Under the pieces are notes generated by a model. The model searched no databases, had not been told where the DNA came from, and worked only from the letters and a program-made list of their open reading frames with translations. A stretch of 64,000 nt of DNA from Paramecium octaurelia (lineage: Eukaryota > Ciliophora > Oligohymenophorea > Peniculida > Parameciidae): assembly GCA_905182995.1 (NCBI GenBank), contig CAJJDP010000038.1, forward strand, positions 286,352 through 350,351, given 5' to 3'. A program made the position numbers and the translations under genes. Shown one piece after another: positions 13,448-25,102 of the stretch (positions are counted from its first letter, which is position 1; the number at the start of each line of letters is the position of its first letter).

Positions 13448-13819
13448 ATGGGAGTATGTACATCTACCAATCCAAATGGTCACATGATCAATACAATTTA
13501 TTAATCGAAGAATAAGGAATAAGTTTAAGATAGTTTTGAGCCTCCATGTTGGGAGGAAGAAAAAATTGGTGGAGAGAGTCCAAACTCAGAGATATGTTTA
13601 TTAGACACAGACGAGCTACATTAAAATTCTGAAAAAGCAACATAGGAACAAAGCTAAAGGGAGTTTGTAAATAGAATAGTTAGTGTGCATGACTCACCAA
13701 ATTCAAAAAGATACTATTTTGTTTATGACAAATTGTATAATGTAAAACGAAAGGTACCAAAGCTAAAAAGTATCAATTAAAGTACTTTGATTCAAAAACG
13801 TAGGTAATTAATACTTTGA
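13448..13819 (+). CDS. Small protein with MGxC acylation-type N-terminus
   Basis: An uninterrupted frame of 123 residues begins MGVCTSTNPNG and ends at TGA 13817-13819. Gly2 and Cys4 fit N-myristoylation plus palmitoylation, so membrane attachment is likely, but this is inferred only from the motif. The rest is polar (PPCWEEEKIGGESPNSEICL) with a basic C-terminus (YDKLYNVKRKVPKLKS). No domain recognised. It lies 187 bp from the uncertain minus-strand ORF. Confidence 0.65.
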
Positions 13820-14230
13820 TTTATATAAATAATATGTTTATTGTAACATTTCTTTGATTCTCCTGATCAGTAACTTTTCCATAAATCAAAGTCATTAAAT
13901 ATATCAAATAAAAATGTAAAAACTAATTTCATGAATTTTATCATGTGGTTTAAAAAAATTTATATAGTAAATTCAACCATTAATGAATGGACCATCTATC
14001 TGTTCTAAAGTCTGTTCAGAAGAGTGATTTATGAATTCTTATTACCATTTACTTGATCATTTACACATTAAGGAAAAAATGAATTCATTTTTTAGCATTG
14101 GTAATAAGATTAATTAATTTTCAGATTTAATATTTTATTTTAATATAACTATAACAATACTATTGAATGAAAATGCTTAATAAATATCTCATATAAATAT
14201 CAAATTAATATATATAATTATTTAATTAAT
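13820..14230. other. Intergenic, no gene seen
   Basis: 411 bp of AT-rich sequence before TRM112. No protein-like frame or RNA gene recognised. Confidence 0.45.
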
Positions 14231-14655
14231 ATGAGATTGTTGGTTCATAATTTACTTATGTGTAACAAATGTGATAAGAACAATTATCCACTTAAAATAG
14301 AAGTCAATAAAAGCGTTATAATGGAATTAGAATTCAAAAAAGACGCAATTTTAAAATTAATTCCAAAACTTGATTTTGAAGTATTATCTAATACAGTCAG
14401 AGAAGTAAAAGACTGATTTATCATGTAGCTTGGATTCAAATAATTCCCTAAGTAAATACCTCCAAATGTGGATTAAGACTTAGTCTTTTTAAAAGACTTG
14501 CATCGAGTTTTATTTGAGGTAATAATTTAAAGAAAGAATTTTTATAGACCCACATTATGGATGGCCAATTGACTTGCCCTAATCCATCATGTAAAAGAAA
14601 TTATCCAATCACAAATGGAATCCCTAATATGATCCTTACAGAAGATGAACAATGA
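14231..14655 (+). CDS. TRM112: TRM112 methyltransferase activator subunit
   Basis: The protein starts [20 protein letters not shown], matching the family opening (M+LLTHN.L.....). It ends with the zinc-finger half [20 protein letters not shown] and MILTEDEQ. Length is about 123 residues, as usual for the family. Two introns are needed: 24 nt at 14405-14428 and 29 nt at 14519-14547, both GTA...TAG; splicing yields [19 protein letters not shown] between them. TRM112 is the obligate partner that stabilises several methyltransferases acting on tRNA, rRNA and release factor eRF1. The N-terminal cysteines and CPNPSC are the expected zinc ligands. Identification is firm. Confidence 0.92.
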
Positions 14656-14788
14656 TATAAATTGGTAATTTGTCAATAATAATAATTCTCATTTTTTGAA
14701 TATAATTCAATTCCCCTAAAATGTAGATGTGTTTTATATTTTTGTAATTCATTCTACTTTGAACTTTAATTCTTATTAATTATTATTA

Positions 14789-15087
14789 ATGAGCAGCCAC
14801 TTAACTGAAAGTCTATGTCCTAAAAATTTATAAAATATCCATCTTCTTCAAGATTTTAAACCTACTCAGCAATTAAGATCTACATTTAGCCGATCGTTTT
14901 GATCCATTTGAAATATGTTAAGCCGAGACTTCATAAGGATGATGATGTCATAAAAATCAAGGAGTGTGTTGATATATTTTAGATGATGATATGAGTAGCG
15001 ATTCTTTGTAATAATATCATAATATCTCTTTATAGGCAAATGAATTCAAAAATTCATAATGCCATTAGATTTGGAATAGAGCATTGA
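14789..15087 (+). CDS. Possible small protein with three introns
   Basis: From ATG 14789, removing putative introns of 27, 19 and 28 nt (the last GTAATA...TTATAG) gives about 74 residues beginning MSSHLTESLCPKNLQNIHLL and ending NAIRFGIEH. The 28-nt intron is typical; the other two are less so. The 3' end overlaps the start of the next frame, so one of the two models must be wrong or they are one gene. No domain recognised. Confidence 0.35.
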
Positions 15088-15280
15088 GGATATATTTAAT
15101 ATAATTAAAGAACTTGATTAATATGGATCAAGTCAAAGTTATTTGAAGAATTTTTATAGATATTCAGATTTTAATGGTAATTTATATTTATTTCCAAACT
15201 CTATTAACAAATAATTTGATTTTAGAAAGAAGGTAACTTTACTTATGAAAATTTCAAAAGAATTATTGATTAATATCTGA
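15059..15280 (+). CDS. EF-hand-like ORF, structure unresolved
   Basis: ATG 15059 opens MPLDLEQSIEDIFNIIKELD followed by QSYLKNFYRYSDFN. Read straight through it ends at TGA 15278-15280. Skipping about 50 nt after SDFN would instead give DFNKEGNFTYENFKRII, a good EF-hand loop. That segment is longer than normal introns here and its ends do not fit GT-AG exactly. Further downstream, to about 15690, all frames are open in patches (for example NINNDSNLSQDYFRIVVQ) but I could not join them. Calcium binding is possible only if the spliced reading is right. Confidence 0.35.
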
Positions 15281-15691
15281 AAGATACACTCATCAAGAGT
15301 TCAGAGAAACGGACGAGTATGCAAATATCAACAATGATAGTAACTTAAGTTAGGATTATTTCAGGATTGTTGTTCAAAAAAAAGAGTGTGAATTACAAAA
15401 ATTTGAATATCACATTTTATTTTTTTTTCACTGGAATATATTTCACTAATCTCCTTAAATTTTATTTTTAATCTTATATTCGTTATGGAAATTTCCCAGT
15501 ACTTGTATTTCTCAATATAAAATAATACCTTAAGTGGTAGTTCCCCTTTAGATATCAATCTATTAATTTCATTCCTACACTTTTATATGTGATATTAATT
15601 GCACTTTAATTGAGATTGATGGAATTGTTATTAAATACTAAGATAGAAATAAGTGTAATTTAAAATTCTCTCATTTTAAAATAAAATTAAT

Positions 15692-16863
15692 ATGCAATAA
15701 TAATAGGTGGTTCTGAATTTTGAATATCTAAAACCAGCTTAATATTTAGTTGATGCAATAGTGCATGATCGTATGAATACTTATGATTGATTTAGCATAG
15801 TACATAAAGAGAAAGGAGAGATCAAAAAGTTAGAGAAGAATTTGGGAGAATGTGCCATATGATGCTTATGAAAAGGAGAAGATGGCAGATTTCATGAAAA
15901 TCATAGCAAAGAATAAAATTTAATTACCTGCAGAGTAAAATATATTAATATCCTCTTAATAGTTGGCAGGACTGTGATACATTGAAGATGGTGTATTGTG
16001 GGAAATTCAAAGATAAGAATTACTTAAAAGTCGTATAATCTCATTTAGCTTGGAGAGCAGTCCCTAACAACTTCTAACCTACTGATATCAATATCGCATT
16101 TTTACAAAAAGGCATAGTTTACACTTTTGGAAGAGATAAATAACAACGACCCATCCTAATAATGAATCTTGAATTAGTCAATTTGAAATAGGTGAATAAT
16201 AAAGCTAATTTTTAGTTTAGTGAAGAGGTCTATATCAATGCATTAAGCTACTATTTCGGAATAATTAAGAAAAATTGTTTTATTCCAGGAAAGATCGAAA
16301 ACTGGGTATTCATTATGGATACAAAAAAATTAGGACTTTCTAAATTCCCATTTAAAGTATTAATTTCAATATCTATATGATAGGCTATTTAAATTGCAAC
16401 AAAGACAATGTAAGTAAACTTTTGCGGTTGTTTAGACAAATTATATTTGTTAAATCCTTCAAGTTCTTTGAGTTTTTCTTGGAAGATGGTTTCAGGTATT
16501 TAAATTAGGTTTATCAAAAGCTGTTGCTGATGCTGATACTATGGAAAAAATATAAATGTTGAAACCAAATGAATATGCAAAAATTTAAGAACGGATTCCT
16601 GCAAATTAATTAGAGGAATAATATGGAGGAAAAGTAGCTAATTTGACAAAATTCTGGTAATCATTAATAGTAAGGTTAGGCCACCTATTAACATAGAAAT
16701 TCCAGGGGGATATACTGAGGAAATCTTGAAAGCTGTAGAATCTATGAAAACAGCTGAAATAGTAATTCAAGCAGAAGTGCCTGCTTCAGAAGAGGACGAA
16801 TTGAAATTATAGGAGCAGATGGCGAAAATTCAAATTAAGAAAGAAGACGATGATGATGATTGA
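15692..16863 (+). CDS. CRAL-TRIO (Sec14-like) lipid-transfer protein
   Basis: ATG 15692 begins MQQQQVVLNFEYLKPAQYLV. Introns of 25 nt (GTATGA...TTTAG) and 28 nt (GTAAAA...AATAG) lead into WQDCDTLKMVYCGKFKD, then the CRAL-TRIO core: YTFGRDKQQRPILIMNLEL, WVFIMDTKKLGLSKFPFK, CLDKLYLLNPSSSLSFSW and IPANQLEEQYGGKVANLTKF. Later introns are 27 nt and 23 nt; the join near 16500 (VSG to LSKAVADAD) implies an unusually short 13-nt gap and is uncertain. The C-terminus is acidic (KKEDDDDD). The family binds phosphoinositides or other small lipids at membranes. Only 37 bp separate it from the V-ATPase gene. Confidence 0.85.
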
Positions 16864-16900
16864 TAAAATGTTTAATACATTCAATAAATATAATATTAAT

Positions 16901-19555
16901 ATGAGTTTCTTTAGGTCCAAAAAGATGAGATATTATAGTTTAGTAATTCCAAGAGAAAGTGCTTGGGTTGTGATGAACGAATTAGCAAGATTAGGATAGT
17001 TGCATTTTGTAGATTATGATCCACAATTACCTATGATCAACAGACCCTTTGCTAATTATGTGAAAAGGTATCATTTAAAATAATCGATATATCAGATGTG
17101 ATGATTCACTTTTTAAATTGAATTGTCTTGAGCTACTCCTAAAGGAATTCAAAAAAGATCTTAATTATTGTGAAAATGTAGAAGGTTTGCTGGATCACTT
17201 CCAAGAAGTTCAATACAATAGAATGAAGCCAGGACATACGTATTTTGATGAATTGGAGTCAGAAATAGATCAAAAAAAAATATAAATCCAAGAGTAATCT
17301 GCTAATTTGCATAATCTATTGGATAGAGTGAATGTAATAACAGAATAATAATTGGTCTTGGAAAACGCAAAAGAAATTCTAGGTCAATCAATGTTCTAAT
17401 AGTATTCTAAAAATTTTTATTAATATCTAGATAAACACCACATAATGCAAATGAATATTAATAATTAAAATTTGGTTAATTAATAGGTGTAATTGATAAA
17501 GAAGAAGAAGTGAGATTTAAAAGAATTATATTTAGAGTTACCAAAGGCAACGCTTGGGTCTAAATTAAGGATTTAAATAATGAATAGATAGATAATTCAA
17601 TGAGAAAATCATTTCACCTCAATTAAGTATAAAATTAATAGATAGGTAGAATAATACATCTTAACCAAGATGTCTCTTTGTAATTGTATATCCTGGAGCT
17701 GAAGAATCAAGCTCTATAAGAATGAAATTGATGAAAGTGTGTGACTCATTTAATAGATAAAGAATTGAGTATCCAAACTCGATTGATTAATTGCAAAAAC
17801 GAATGATAGACTTAACTTAGTAATTATAGGAAGCTAAGAATTTAATTGAAATGACAAAGAAATAATTGGAGTAATCATTAGATGATTTGGTGTTGTAGAA
17901 ATAGGGATGCAATTGCTCTTATTTTGAATACATGCGTTTATATGTATTGAAGGAGAAGTATCTTTATGTAAATTTAAATTACTTAACAATGAGAGGATCA
18001 ATCTTTACAGGATATTTTTGGTTGCCAGAAGGATTGGAAGTTATGGTTGAAGAGAAGCTAAGAAATGCTATGCAAAATAATCGAGATCATTATCCAACTG
18101 GTTAAATTCAAGAAATAAAACCATAATCGATAACTCCTCCTACTTATTTCAATTTGAATGAAGTTACCATGCCATTCTAAGAAATAGTTAATACTTATGG
18201 AGTACCTCGATATTAAGAAGTCAACCCTGGTTTATTCACAATAATAACATTTCCATTCCTATTTGGAGTAATGTTTGCAGATATAGCTCATGGTTTTATG
18301 CTATTTCTGTGCGGGATTTATTTAATATTTTGGAAAAAGCAACTCCTTAAGTAAACTGATTCAATGTTCAATTTGATGATACCATTCAGATATCTAGTAG
18401 TTTTGATGGGATTTTTTGCATTTTACAATGGAATCATTTATAATGATTATCTATCGATATCTTTGAATCTTTTTGGCAGCTGTTATTCGCCAGAAAATTA
18501 AGAATGGAAAAGAGAATCAAAAGATTGTGTTTATCCATTTGGAGTTGATCCAGTTTGGCAAGCTTCTGGTTCAAGTTTGAATTTCATGAATTCTTATAAA
18601 ATGAAACTATCTGTCATTTTAGGTGTGATTCACATGTTATTTGGTATTCTAATGAAAGGAGTTAATACCTTGTATTTTAAAAACTATGTAGACTTTTTTT
18701 GTGAATTTATTCCTCAATTGTTATTCATGATTTGCACCTTTGGATGGATGGATTTCATTATAATAGTCAAATGGCTGAATTCATATTAAAATAATACTGA
18801 TCCAAGCATTATTGAAACTATGATTAACTAAGTTTTGAAACCATTTGATAAGCCTGTTAATCCTGTTTTTCCAAACAATCCTGAGCTCCAGTTATAAATA
18901 ACACAAATTCTAACATTGATTGCTGTCATCTGTATACCTTGGATGCTTCTTCCTAAACCGTTGATTTTGGGTGGTAAGAGTGATAAGAACAAAGTGGCTA
19001 TGTCTGATTCTCAATATTAGCCTTTGGTATTAGAAAAATAAGTTTCAGATTTCGATGATGATAATAACTAACAATTTCATAATGACTTACAAAATGCAGC
19101 TAATCATAAGAGTTTTACTGAGCAGAATCACGAAGAACATGATTCAGGTGAGATCTGGGTTCATCAAATGATTGAAACAATTGAATTTGTTTTGGGAGGA
19201 ATCAGCAATACAGCATCATACCTTCGTCTTTGGGCTTTGTCATTAGCACATGGTTAATTGGCAGAGGTGTTCTATGATATGTGTTTGGCTGACAAATTGG
19301 ATACTGGAGGCATCTTAGGTGGGTTTTTGGGAGGTTACTTCTATATCGTATTTGCTTTGCTTACTTTTGGAGTGTTAATGACAATGGATGTTATGGAATG
19401 CTTTTTGCATGCTCTCCGTTTGCATTGGTACTGTATACTTTAATGAAAGGGTTGAATTTCAGAACAAGTTTTATAAAGCTGATGGATATTTGTTTAATGG
19501 GTATTCTTACAAAAAATTATTGAATGACAACCTGAAATCATCGAATTCAAAATGA
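16901..19555 (+). CDS. V-type H+-ATPase subunit a (V0)
   Basis: About 840 residues starting [20 protein letters not shown]. The cytosolic N-terminal half is coiled coil. The C-terminal half has six to eight membrane segments, with landmarks GDIAHG-like [15 protein letters not shown], a long extramembrane loop, then [20 protein letters not shown] and the diagnostic [21 protein letters not shown] 28-nt intron follows YVKR, and a 22-nt intron (GTACTG...GAAAG) lies between LHW and VEFQ. Subunit a forms the two half-channels for proton entry and exit; the arginine in HALRLHW matches the essential channel arginine. In Paramecium such subunits target the pump to the contractile vacuole system or other compartments; which one cannot be read from sequence. 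Confidence 0.93.
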
Positions 19556-19947
19556 TATATTATTATTTCAAGTGGCATCCAAACATCTTATTTTTATTAA
19601 ATTTATATTATTAAGAAATTAAATTGATCAAATAAATAAAGTTACAATTTATATAATAGACAAAATTATTCATTCATAACTCTAAGATGAATTCCAATAT
19701 ATAATGAGACTACATTCCGAAAGAAAGCATAGTTTAATGACAACACCTCATTTTCATAAAATATCATATCTATTAAGATTTTGGAATGCTTTTAGTGAAA
19801 GAAGGCTTCAAATATTTTTATAATAAGTTATTTATGATTGATTTAGAAGATTGCTCTATTAAATTTAATACACAAGGATTATAATAGGTTTTTAAATTAA
19901 CTCTAGTTTCTTATTATTTAATATTATTTGAAGTGATAAAATTATAA
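19556..19947. other. Convergent 3' intergenic region
   Basis: 392 bp between two stop codons. AT-rich; nothing recognised beyond likely 3' UTR sequence. Confidence 0.45.
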
Positions 19948-21317
19948 TCATAATGCAAACTGTTCCAATAGGGACTCTACCTTTTATCCTAGAGTACCCT
20001 AATTTTCTAACAAACTTAGGTCAGAGTCTCTTAGATCAGAAAATTAAAAAAATTGACTAGACTCGATAATTGAAGTCTCTAACTCATCTAATAAAGTAAT
20101 TTCTTCAGCAGATTCTTTATCTTAAGTTTTAGTTGGTTAATTTTGCGATCCTTATGAATAAGATTAGTTTAATTAAATCTATTTAAGTCTTTTTAAAGCT
20201 TCTCTATAAACTAGTTATTCAGTGTTTCTCTTATTAACTCCCTCCCTTTTAATCAATAATAGATTATTCAATTCCAATTGTACCTAATATACATTTATGG
20301 GGTTTCCATTCTAGAAAGAGTCCTTCTTCCATTCAACAGAAACTTTTGGTTTCAAATTCGTACACCCATTCACAAATTCCAAAAAAGCTGATTTAGGATT
20401 CTATTTTAGCTCCACCAAAGGCACTGCTTGTCCTCTAAGGTTTAGTAGTTATATTTTATTACTTATCCAAAACTTACTTCAGTATAGGCTAAACAACTTC
20501 TCTTAAATGATCAAGATCGTAGCCTGAATCATAATATTAAGCAGCTATTATGGATTTAAGTGTTTCAGCAAGGATTTTAGGGTTTTTTCTATAATGTACA
20601 TTATTTCTTACTTTAAATTGATCTGGTTTCCTACTTGTACGATATTATCAATCTTATAGCTTAGTGCAATATCAGCCAAATTCCTTTCACTTAATAGTCT
20701 TTGTCTCAGCAACACAAGATCACTAGACTTTTTTATTTAAGTTTCTTTATTTGGATAACTATGTGTAATTTCAATATTTCTTACCCTCTTTAAATCAAGT
20801 AATCAGAGAAAAAAAACTCTAAAATCATCTACCCTATCCCTACAAAGTCTTCATTGTTGCCAAAAGGGTATTTGGTACCTTTTTTTGACTAGTACTCCAA
20901 TTCATGAATTTTATTGGTTAATGCTTGAGCCAAAGTATTTGTGTTTTAAAATGAGAAGATTTTGTTATTCATTTGATGAATAATAATAAAGTCTTTTGAT
21001 TATATAAGAACCCCATTATCTTGATTTTTCTCTCACTGATTTCGGCTCCATTACACCCTTTAATTCACAATGCACATTATTTCGGAAAAACTTTCATCTC
21101 GCTTAAACCTTGTCGATCTAGATTTATATTTTGATATATTTTCAATTTTTCAAGAGAACTACTACTCTAATGCTTAATTTTGGATAAACAAAAAATAATG
21201 AAGATCATCCAAATTTATACTCTTCAAATAGAATTGTCAATTTCCCTAATTCCTATATAGATCTTCTTAAACAAAACATTGCTTCCTCTCTTGGTCTCTA
21301 ATGCGAACATTAATCAT
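19948..21317 (-). pseudogene. Degenerate RNase III (Dicer-like) gene
   Basis: The C-terminal two thirds splice cleanly into an RNase III domain: NNEDFVGIGQMILEFFFSDY, RQRLLSERNLADIALSYKI and KILAETLKSIIAAQYYDSG. It is followed by a dsRBD-like stretch (NPKSAFLEFVNG; VSVEWKKD) and an acidic tail. Introns of 26, 23 and 28 nt restore frame. Compared with the family signature (E..FLGDA and ADxxEA), the first Asp is Ile, the second is Glu and the last Glu is Lys, so catalysis is doubtful. From the ATG at 21317 the N-terminal part carries three in-frame TGA codons (21237-21239, 21150-21152, 21033-21035) amid protein-like sequence. Paramecium uses several Dicer and Dicer-like proteins in small-RNA-guided genome rearrangement; this looks like a decayed or catalytically dead relative. 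It may instead start later and be expressed. Confidence 0.6.
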
Positions 21318-22301
21318 TGAAAAAAATATTGTACATTTTTTTGCTAAGTTGAAATAATTAAGTCATAATTATGCTGAAAAAATGTAAGAAATTGTAATTA
21401 AATTACCATGCAATTGTATAATTAAACAATTGTTAAAAATAAAACATTTAAAGAATAAGATTTATGCAAATTAATGGTATTTTGTATTTTAGCATAATAT
21501 AATTCAATCTAAAAAGGACCTCTTCTAATTTTTATCTTTGCAAATAACATTTATTTTTTGCTGAAGATAAAAGTCCTACTCTTGAAAAATAAACAACATA
21601 TTTGCAAATTCAGAATAGCTATTAATTATTTTTTCATTCACTAAAGAATAGCTATAAAAGATTTCTCTATTTACTACAGATTCCTATAATCTAAGAATTC
21701 AAATTAGACATCAATCAATAAGAAGGTTTAGTATAGTAAAATTATAAATTAAAACAATTAATAAAGTACAAACGAAATAATTATTATTAAAAAACTAAGG
21801 TGTAAACTCAGCAGATAATAAATAGTTTCAAAAAAATCTATGTGCATTATGTATTAAGTTAAAATTCTTAATAATTTATGCTAACTTAATGGTAGCAAGT
21901 AAACAAATAAAAGAGAATTAATATATCCATTTTATTAGTAAATTATTGCAACAGTTGTTTTGTAATTTTTACTTCATTAAGTTCCTCTTAAGACATTTTA
22001 ATAACATAGACACATCTTATTTGGCTAGCTATTATGAAGTATGAACTACCTCTAGATTTATTTGGTAAACAACAATATCAGAAGGTTTACTTCTAAAATG
22101 TGTATTTGTCCTCGCATAACTGATTCTTAGGATTTCATGGGCTGAGTACTTGTTTATATCAAGGAATAGGAATTAGTTTTCTTTATCTTCTCTATTAGGA
22201 TAAATAACTTTGTTAATTTTAAGTTTAATAATAAAAATTCCATATGAATTTGAAATGATAAATTAATATTTATTTATTTTTGAAGTCATTATTTGTTTAT
22301 T
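21318..22301. other. Long gene-poor stretch, fragmentary frames
   Basis: 984 bp. Short plus-strand frames between 21890 and 22255 look weakly protein-like (MKYELPLDLFGKQQYQKVYF, then after an in-frame TGA FLGFHGLSTCLYQGIG) but do not join into one gene by normal introns. This may be a gene remnant. The rest, 21318-21880, is AT-rich with no supportable feature. Confidence 0.35.
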
Positions 22302-22673
22302 ATGAATAGATATATAGTTATTTTGTAAAAGAAATTATTTATATAGAACTTAACAGTGTAATAATATGATTACGAAAAAACTAATAATTATTATAATAAG
22401 AATTAATAGTTCTTAAATACAGTGATTGATTAACTGAATAGAGCAGTTTTATGTTTGGAAAATGCATAAAATGAATATCAGATTTAGTTAAAGTTTGAGA
22501 TGATTATACAAAAATAAAAATTCATTTATGATGATAAGAGCTAGATCGAATTCTAAGGATATTCTAAGAAGGGTCGCTTTCATTATTTGAACTCTTAAAT
22601 CGGAACCTTTTCTCAGGGTAATGAAATTGGGATTATGTAGTTGTAGGAGAACTAGATTAATTGCTTAATCTGA
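22302..22673 (+). CDS. Small unknown protein
   Basis: ATG 22302 opens an intronless frame of 123 residues, beginning MNRYIVILQKKLFIQNLTVQ and ending at TGA 22671-22673. Content is mixed helical and polar (AQNEYQIQLKFEMIIQKQ; GYSKKGRFHYLNSQIGTFSQ). The frame stays open beyond the TGA to about 22810, which may be chance given that only one codon stops translation. No family recognised. Confidence 0.45.
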
Positions 22674-23106
22674 AAATTGGATATGTGTTTTCTTCAGAAT
22701 CCATATCTCTTGGAGAACCCTAATCAAACCAAATTGATTATAAATACAATTCAAAATGTCAAGCAACCCTTCCTCAATTTGATCTTATCTTTTGCAATGA
22801 TAAATAGTTGAGTATAAATTATTATCCTTTCTAATTAACAAATCTTGATATAAAGTTGATATTTACCCTTTATGCATCCTTTTTATTCCATTGAAATCTG
22901 ATTGCGTTAATACATAGTCCAAATGGCTAATAATATTTAACTTTCCAATGAAGTTGACATACTCAATATTTAATATTTTTATTAATTAAAACCCTTATGA
23001 TATAATATATTACAATATTAGCATCTAATAAAGGAGCATTTATAATTAATCAAATGAAAATTGCATATATAAAATAGTATTGATCTCTTATTTTAATATT
23101 AAATAA
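22674..23106. other. Intergenic, no gene seen
   Basis: 433 bp upstream of SDHAF3; AT-rich, with no feature I can support. Confidence 0.45.
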
Positions 23107-23444
23107 ATGGATTAATTAAAAGGGATAGGAATGCAGGTGTTCTATACAATATTAAAGTAACATAGAAGAAAGTTAAGGCCTGAGATGAGAATACTGGGAG
23201 ATGCTTATGTAAAGGAGGAATTTAGACAAGCTCACCAAAAAGCAAATCAAGAACAATACATTGAATTTTTGAAGAGATGGTATTTATTTATTAATTCTGA
23301 AGGGCTATTTATATTGAGGAATTGGATAAATCAAAACAGGTTGGGAGAGATTTAACTTCAGAGGAAAAAGCATTATTGAATGAGGAATAGATAGAAAACT
23401 TGGCCAAGCTAAAAGAATTCTCTAAATAATAAAAATCTGAATGA
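23107..23444 (+). CDS. SDHAF3: SDHAF3/ACN9 succinate dehydrogenase assembly factor
   Basis: About 104 residues. The N-terminal half matches the LYR-family factor: VFYTILKQHRRKLRPEMRIL, GDAYVKEEFRQAHQ and EFLKRW. A 23-nt intron (GTATTT...TGAAG) follows the Trp codon and leads into AIYIEELDKSKQVGRDLTSE and a charged helix. Length and order of conserved blocks fit the family. SDHAF3 acts in the mitochondrial matrix, helping the iron-sulfur subunit of complex II mature. The LYR tripeptide itself is replaced by FYT at the expected place. It converges with the first CBM20 gene across 54 bp. Confidence 0.88.
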
Positions 23445-23498
23445 CATATATGTTTTGATGTTAAAATTGTGCAAAATTATTGATTTTATTTCGGATGT

Positions 23499-24243
23499 TC
23501 AGACATTTATTGCTTAACTTAAACAAAATTATAAATAGATTTGATTGAAAAATGTGAGAAGAACAGATGCAAATAAAATTAATGCAATAATCAGAATCTA
23601 AAACTCGAAATTTAAACAATTTTTTCTTAAGCGGTTTCTTAGTTGTCCAATTATTCCAAGCTCGATGACTTCGAATTTAAACTTGATTTATGAGAACTCT
23701 ACTATTCGCTCTTTTCTCTTCCAGAGTCCTAATTAAACTAGGTTTTTTACAGAACTCACGAATTCATAATCATATGGATGTTTAGATGTCTAAAGATAGA
23801 TTTTCCTTGCTCCCTCTAACATTTATAAATATAAAACAATATACTAATATCAATTGATTCTGATTCGGAATCCGATGGCTAATCAAGATATGATTGGATT
23901 TTCACCATCTATGTGAATGTGCCACTAAAAGTAAATAAGACACTCTACGATTAGTATCTGATTTAAATAGCCCTGTTTTCACTCTATTCCCAAATAATCT
24001 CATCGCTTTCAAGAATAACTGCTTTAAATTGAATCAGAGTATCTACAATTTTTATTCAATTTTACTTTATTCTAGGTCCTCATAAATTTATCCTACCCAA
24101 AATGGATATATTTCTCTATTGGTATGCAAAGTCAGACTATTATATGGATTCCACATGCCCAAAGCTGGAATATCTCCCACGATTCTTAGTTCCTGCGATG
24201 AATGAGTATCGCATCTCACTTTAAAGTACACCTGTATTGGCAT
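23499..24243 (-). CDS. CBM20 starch-binding protein with C-terminal membrane anchor
   Basis: The ATG at 24243 starts directly in a CBM20 domain: MPIQVYFKVRCDTHSSQELR, IVGDIPALGMWNP, LHTNREIYPFW, then LIQFKAVILESDEIIWEQ and ENRAIQIRYQ. The pattern of Trp and NR residues matches starch/glycogen-binding modules. Introns of 23 nt (GTAAAA...TTGTAG) and 29 nt (GTATAT...GTTAG) are needed. The protein ends with a hydrophobic segment (FQILIIALILFASVLLTFF) a few residues before the stop, so it is probably tail-anchored with the carbohydrate module facing the cytosol. This resembles the logic, not the order, of mammalian STBD1. A paralogue lies next upstream. Confidence 0.82.
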
Positions 24244-24447
24244 AGAGGTTAGATAATAAAATTAATTTAAATTGTAAAATAAGATTGGAAATTAATTAAA
24301 ATTATATTGCCATTTATAAAATGTTTCATAAATTGGGAATTTTAATTTAATTTAGAATTTTCTATATCTATATTCTTGGAAATTTCTAAAATAAAAGTTT
24401 ATTAGATTTTTGATTAGATTACTAAATATATTCATATAAAGAGAGTA

Positions 24448-25102
24448 TCAAAGATCAAAACTTCTAGATTCCAAGTTCACTTGACAATCTGGATTATTTG
24501 ATTCCTTTTTTGGACTACTCTAGGCCTATTCATTAGAAATCCAAGAAGTTTCTTCATCATAAAATTACGAATTCTCTTCACTTTCTATTTCTTGATCCTA
24601 ACCAATATGATTTAAAATATTACTGAGTCCTCATCTGAATCATATAATTTCTCTTATAGGTGTATTGAAACCTTTCTTGCAGTGGCTAAAGATAAATTAT
24701 TTTTAAATACACTCAGTAATATTAGTTAAATCATTATTTGAGAATAGTCTTCTGATGTTATGGATTATAATTGATGGTGAATTAAACGTTAATATCACAA
24801 TAACCTATTGGCTTAAGATTTAAATTAATCTGTTGGCACCTATCTCCCATTAAGAATTCTTTCCATCACATATAACTATTTTGAATTCCAGAATTAAATC
24901 TAAAAATGAGAAGTATTGTTTTACTTGGCTCAACCTCCAAAGGCTTTTCGCCTATCCACAAAGGGTACTGCTCTGAATTAGTTATCAATTTAAATCCATT
25001 CTAGGGATTCCAATCCCCTAAAGCTGAATTGTTTCCAACAATGTATACCGATTAAGAAATTTAAGTTTGGCATACCACACGAAATAAAACCTATGCACTC
25101 AT
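24448..25102 (-). CDS. CBM20 starch-binding protein, acidic tail
   Basis: Second CBM20 gene: MSAQVLFRVVCQTQISQSVY, IVGNNSALGDWNPQNGFKLI, SEQYPLWIGEKPLEVEP, then LILEFKIVICDGKNSQWEI and GANRLIQI. Introns: 25 nt (GTAAAA...TTTTAG) inside the domain, 25 nt (GTATTT...CTTTAG) and 26 nt (GTAATA...GGTTAG) in the tail. The C-terminus is acidic and polar (LYDSDEDSDQEIESEENSQF) with no membrane segment, unlike its neighbour. The two genes share strand, domain position and the YP-(F/L)-W-(V/I)-G motif, so they look like tandem paralogues that diverged in their tails. Likely role: recruiting a factor to glycogen or amylopectin granules. Confidence 0.82.

Noticed and set aside
15361-15610. Minus-strand frame (KGELPLKVLFYIEKYKYWEI)
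   Set aside because: No ATG in frame and no intron linking it to one; overlaps equally open plus-strand frames. Not enough support for a gene.
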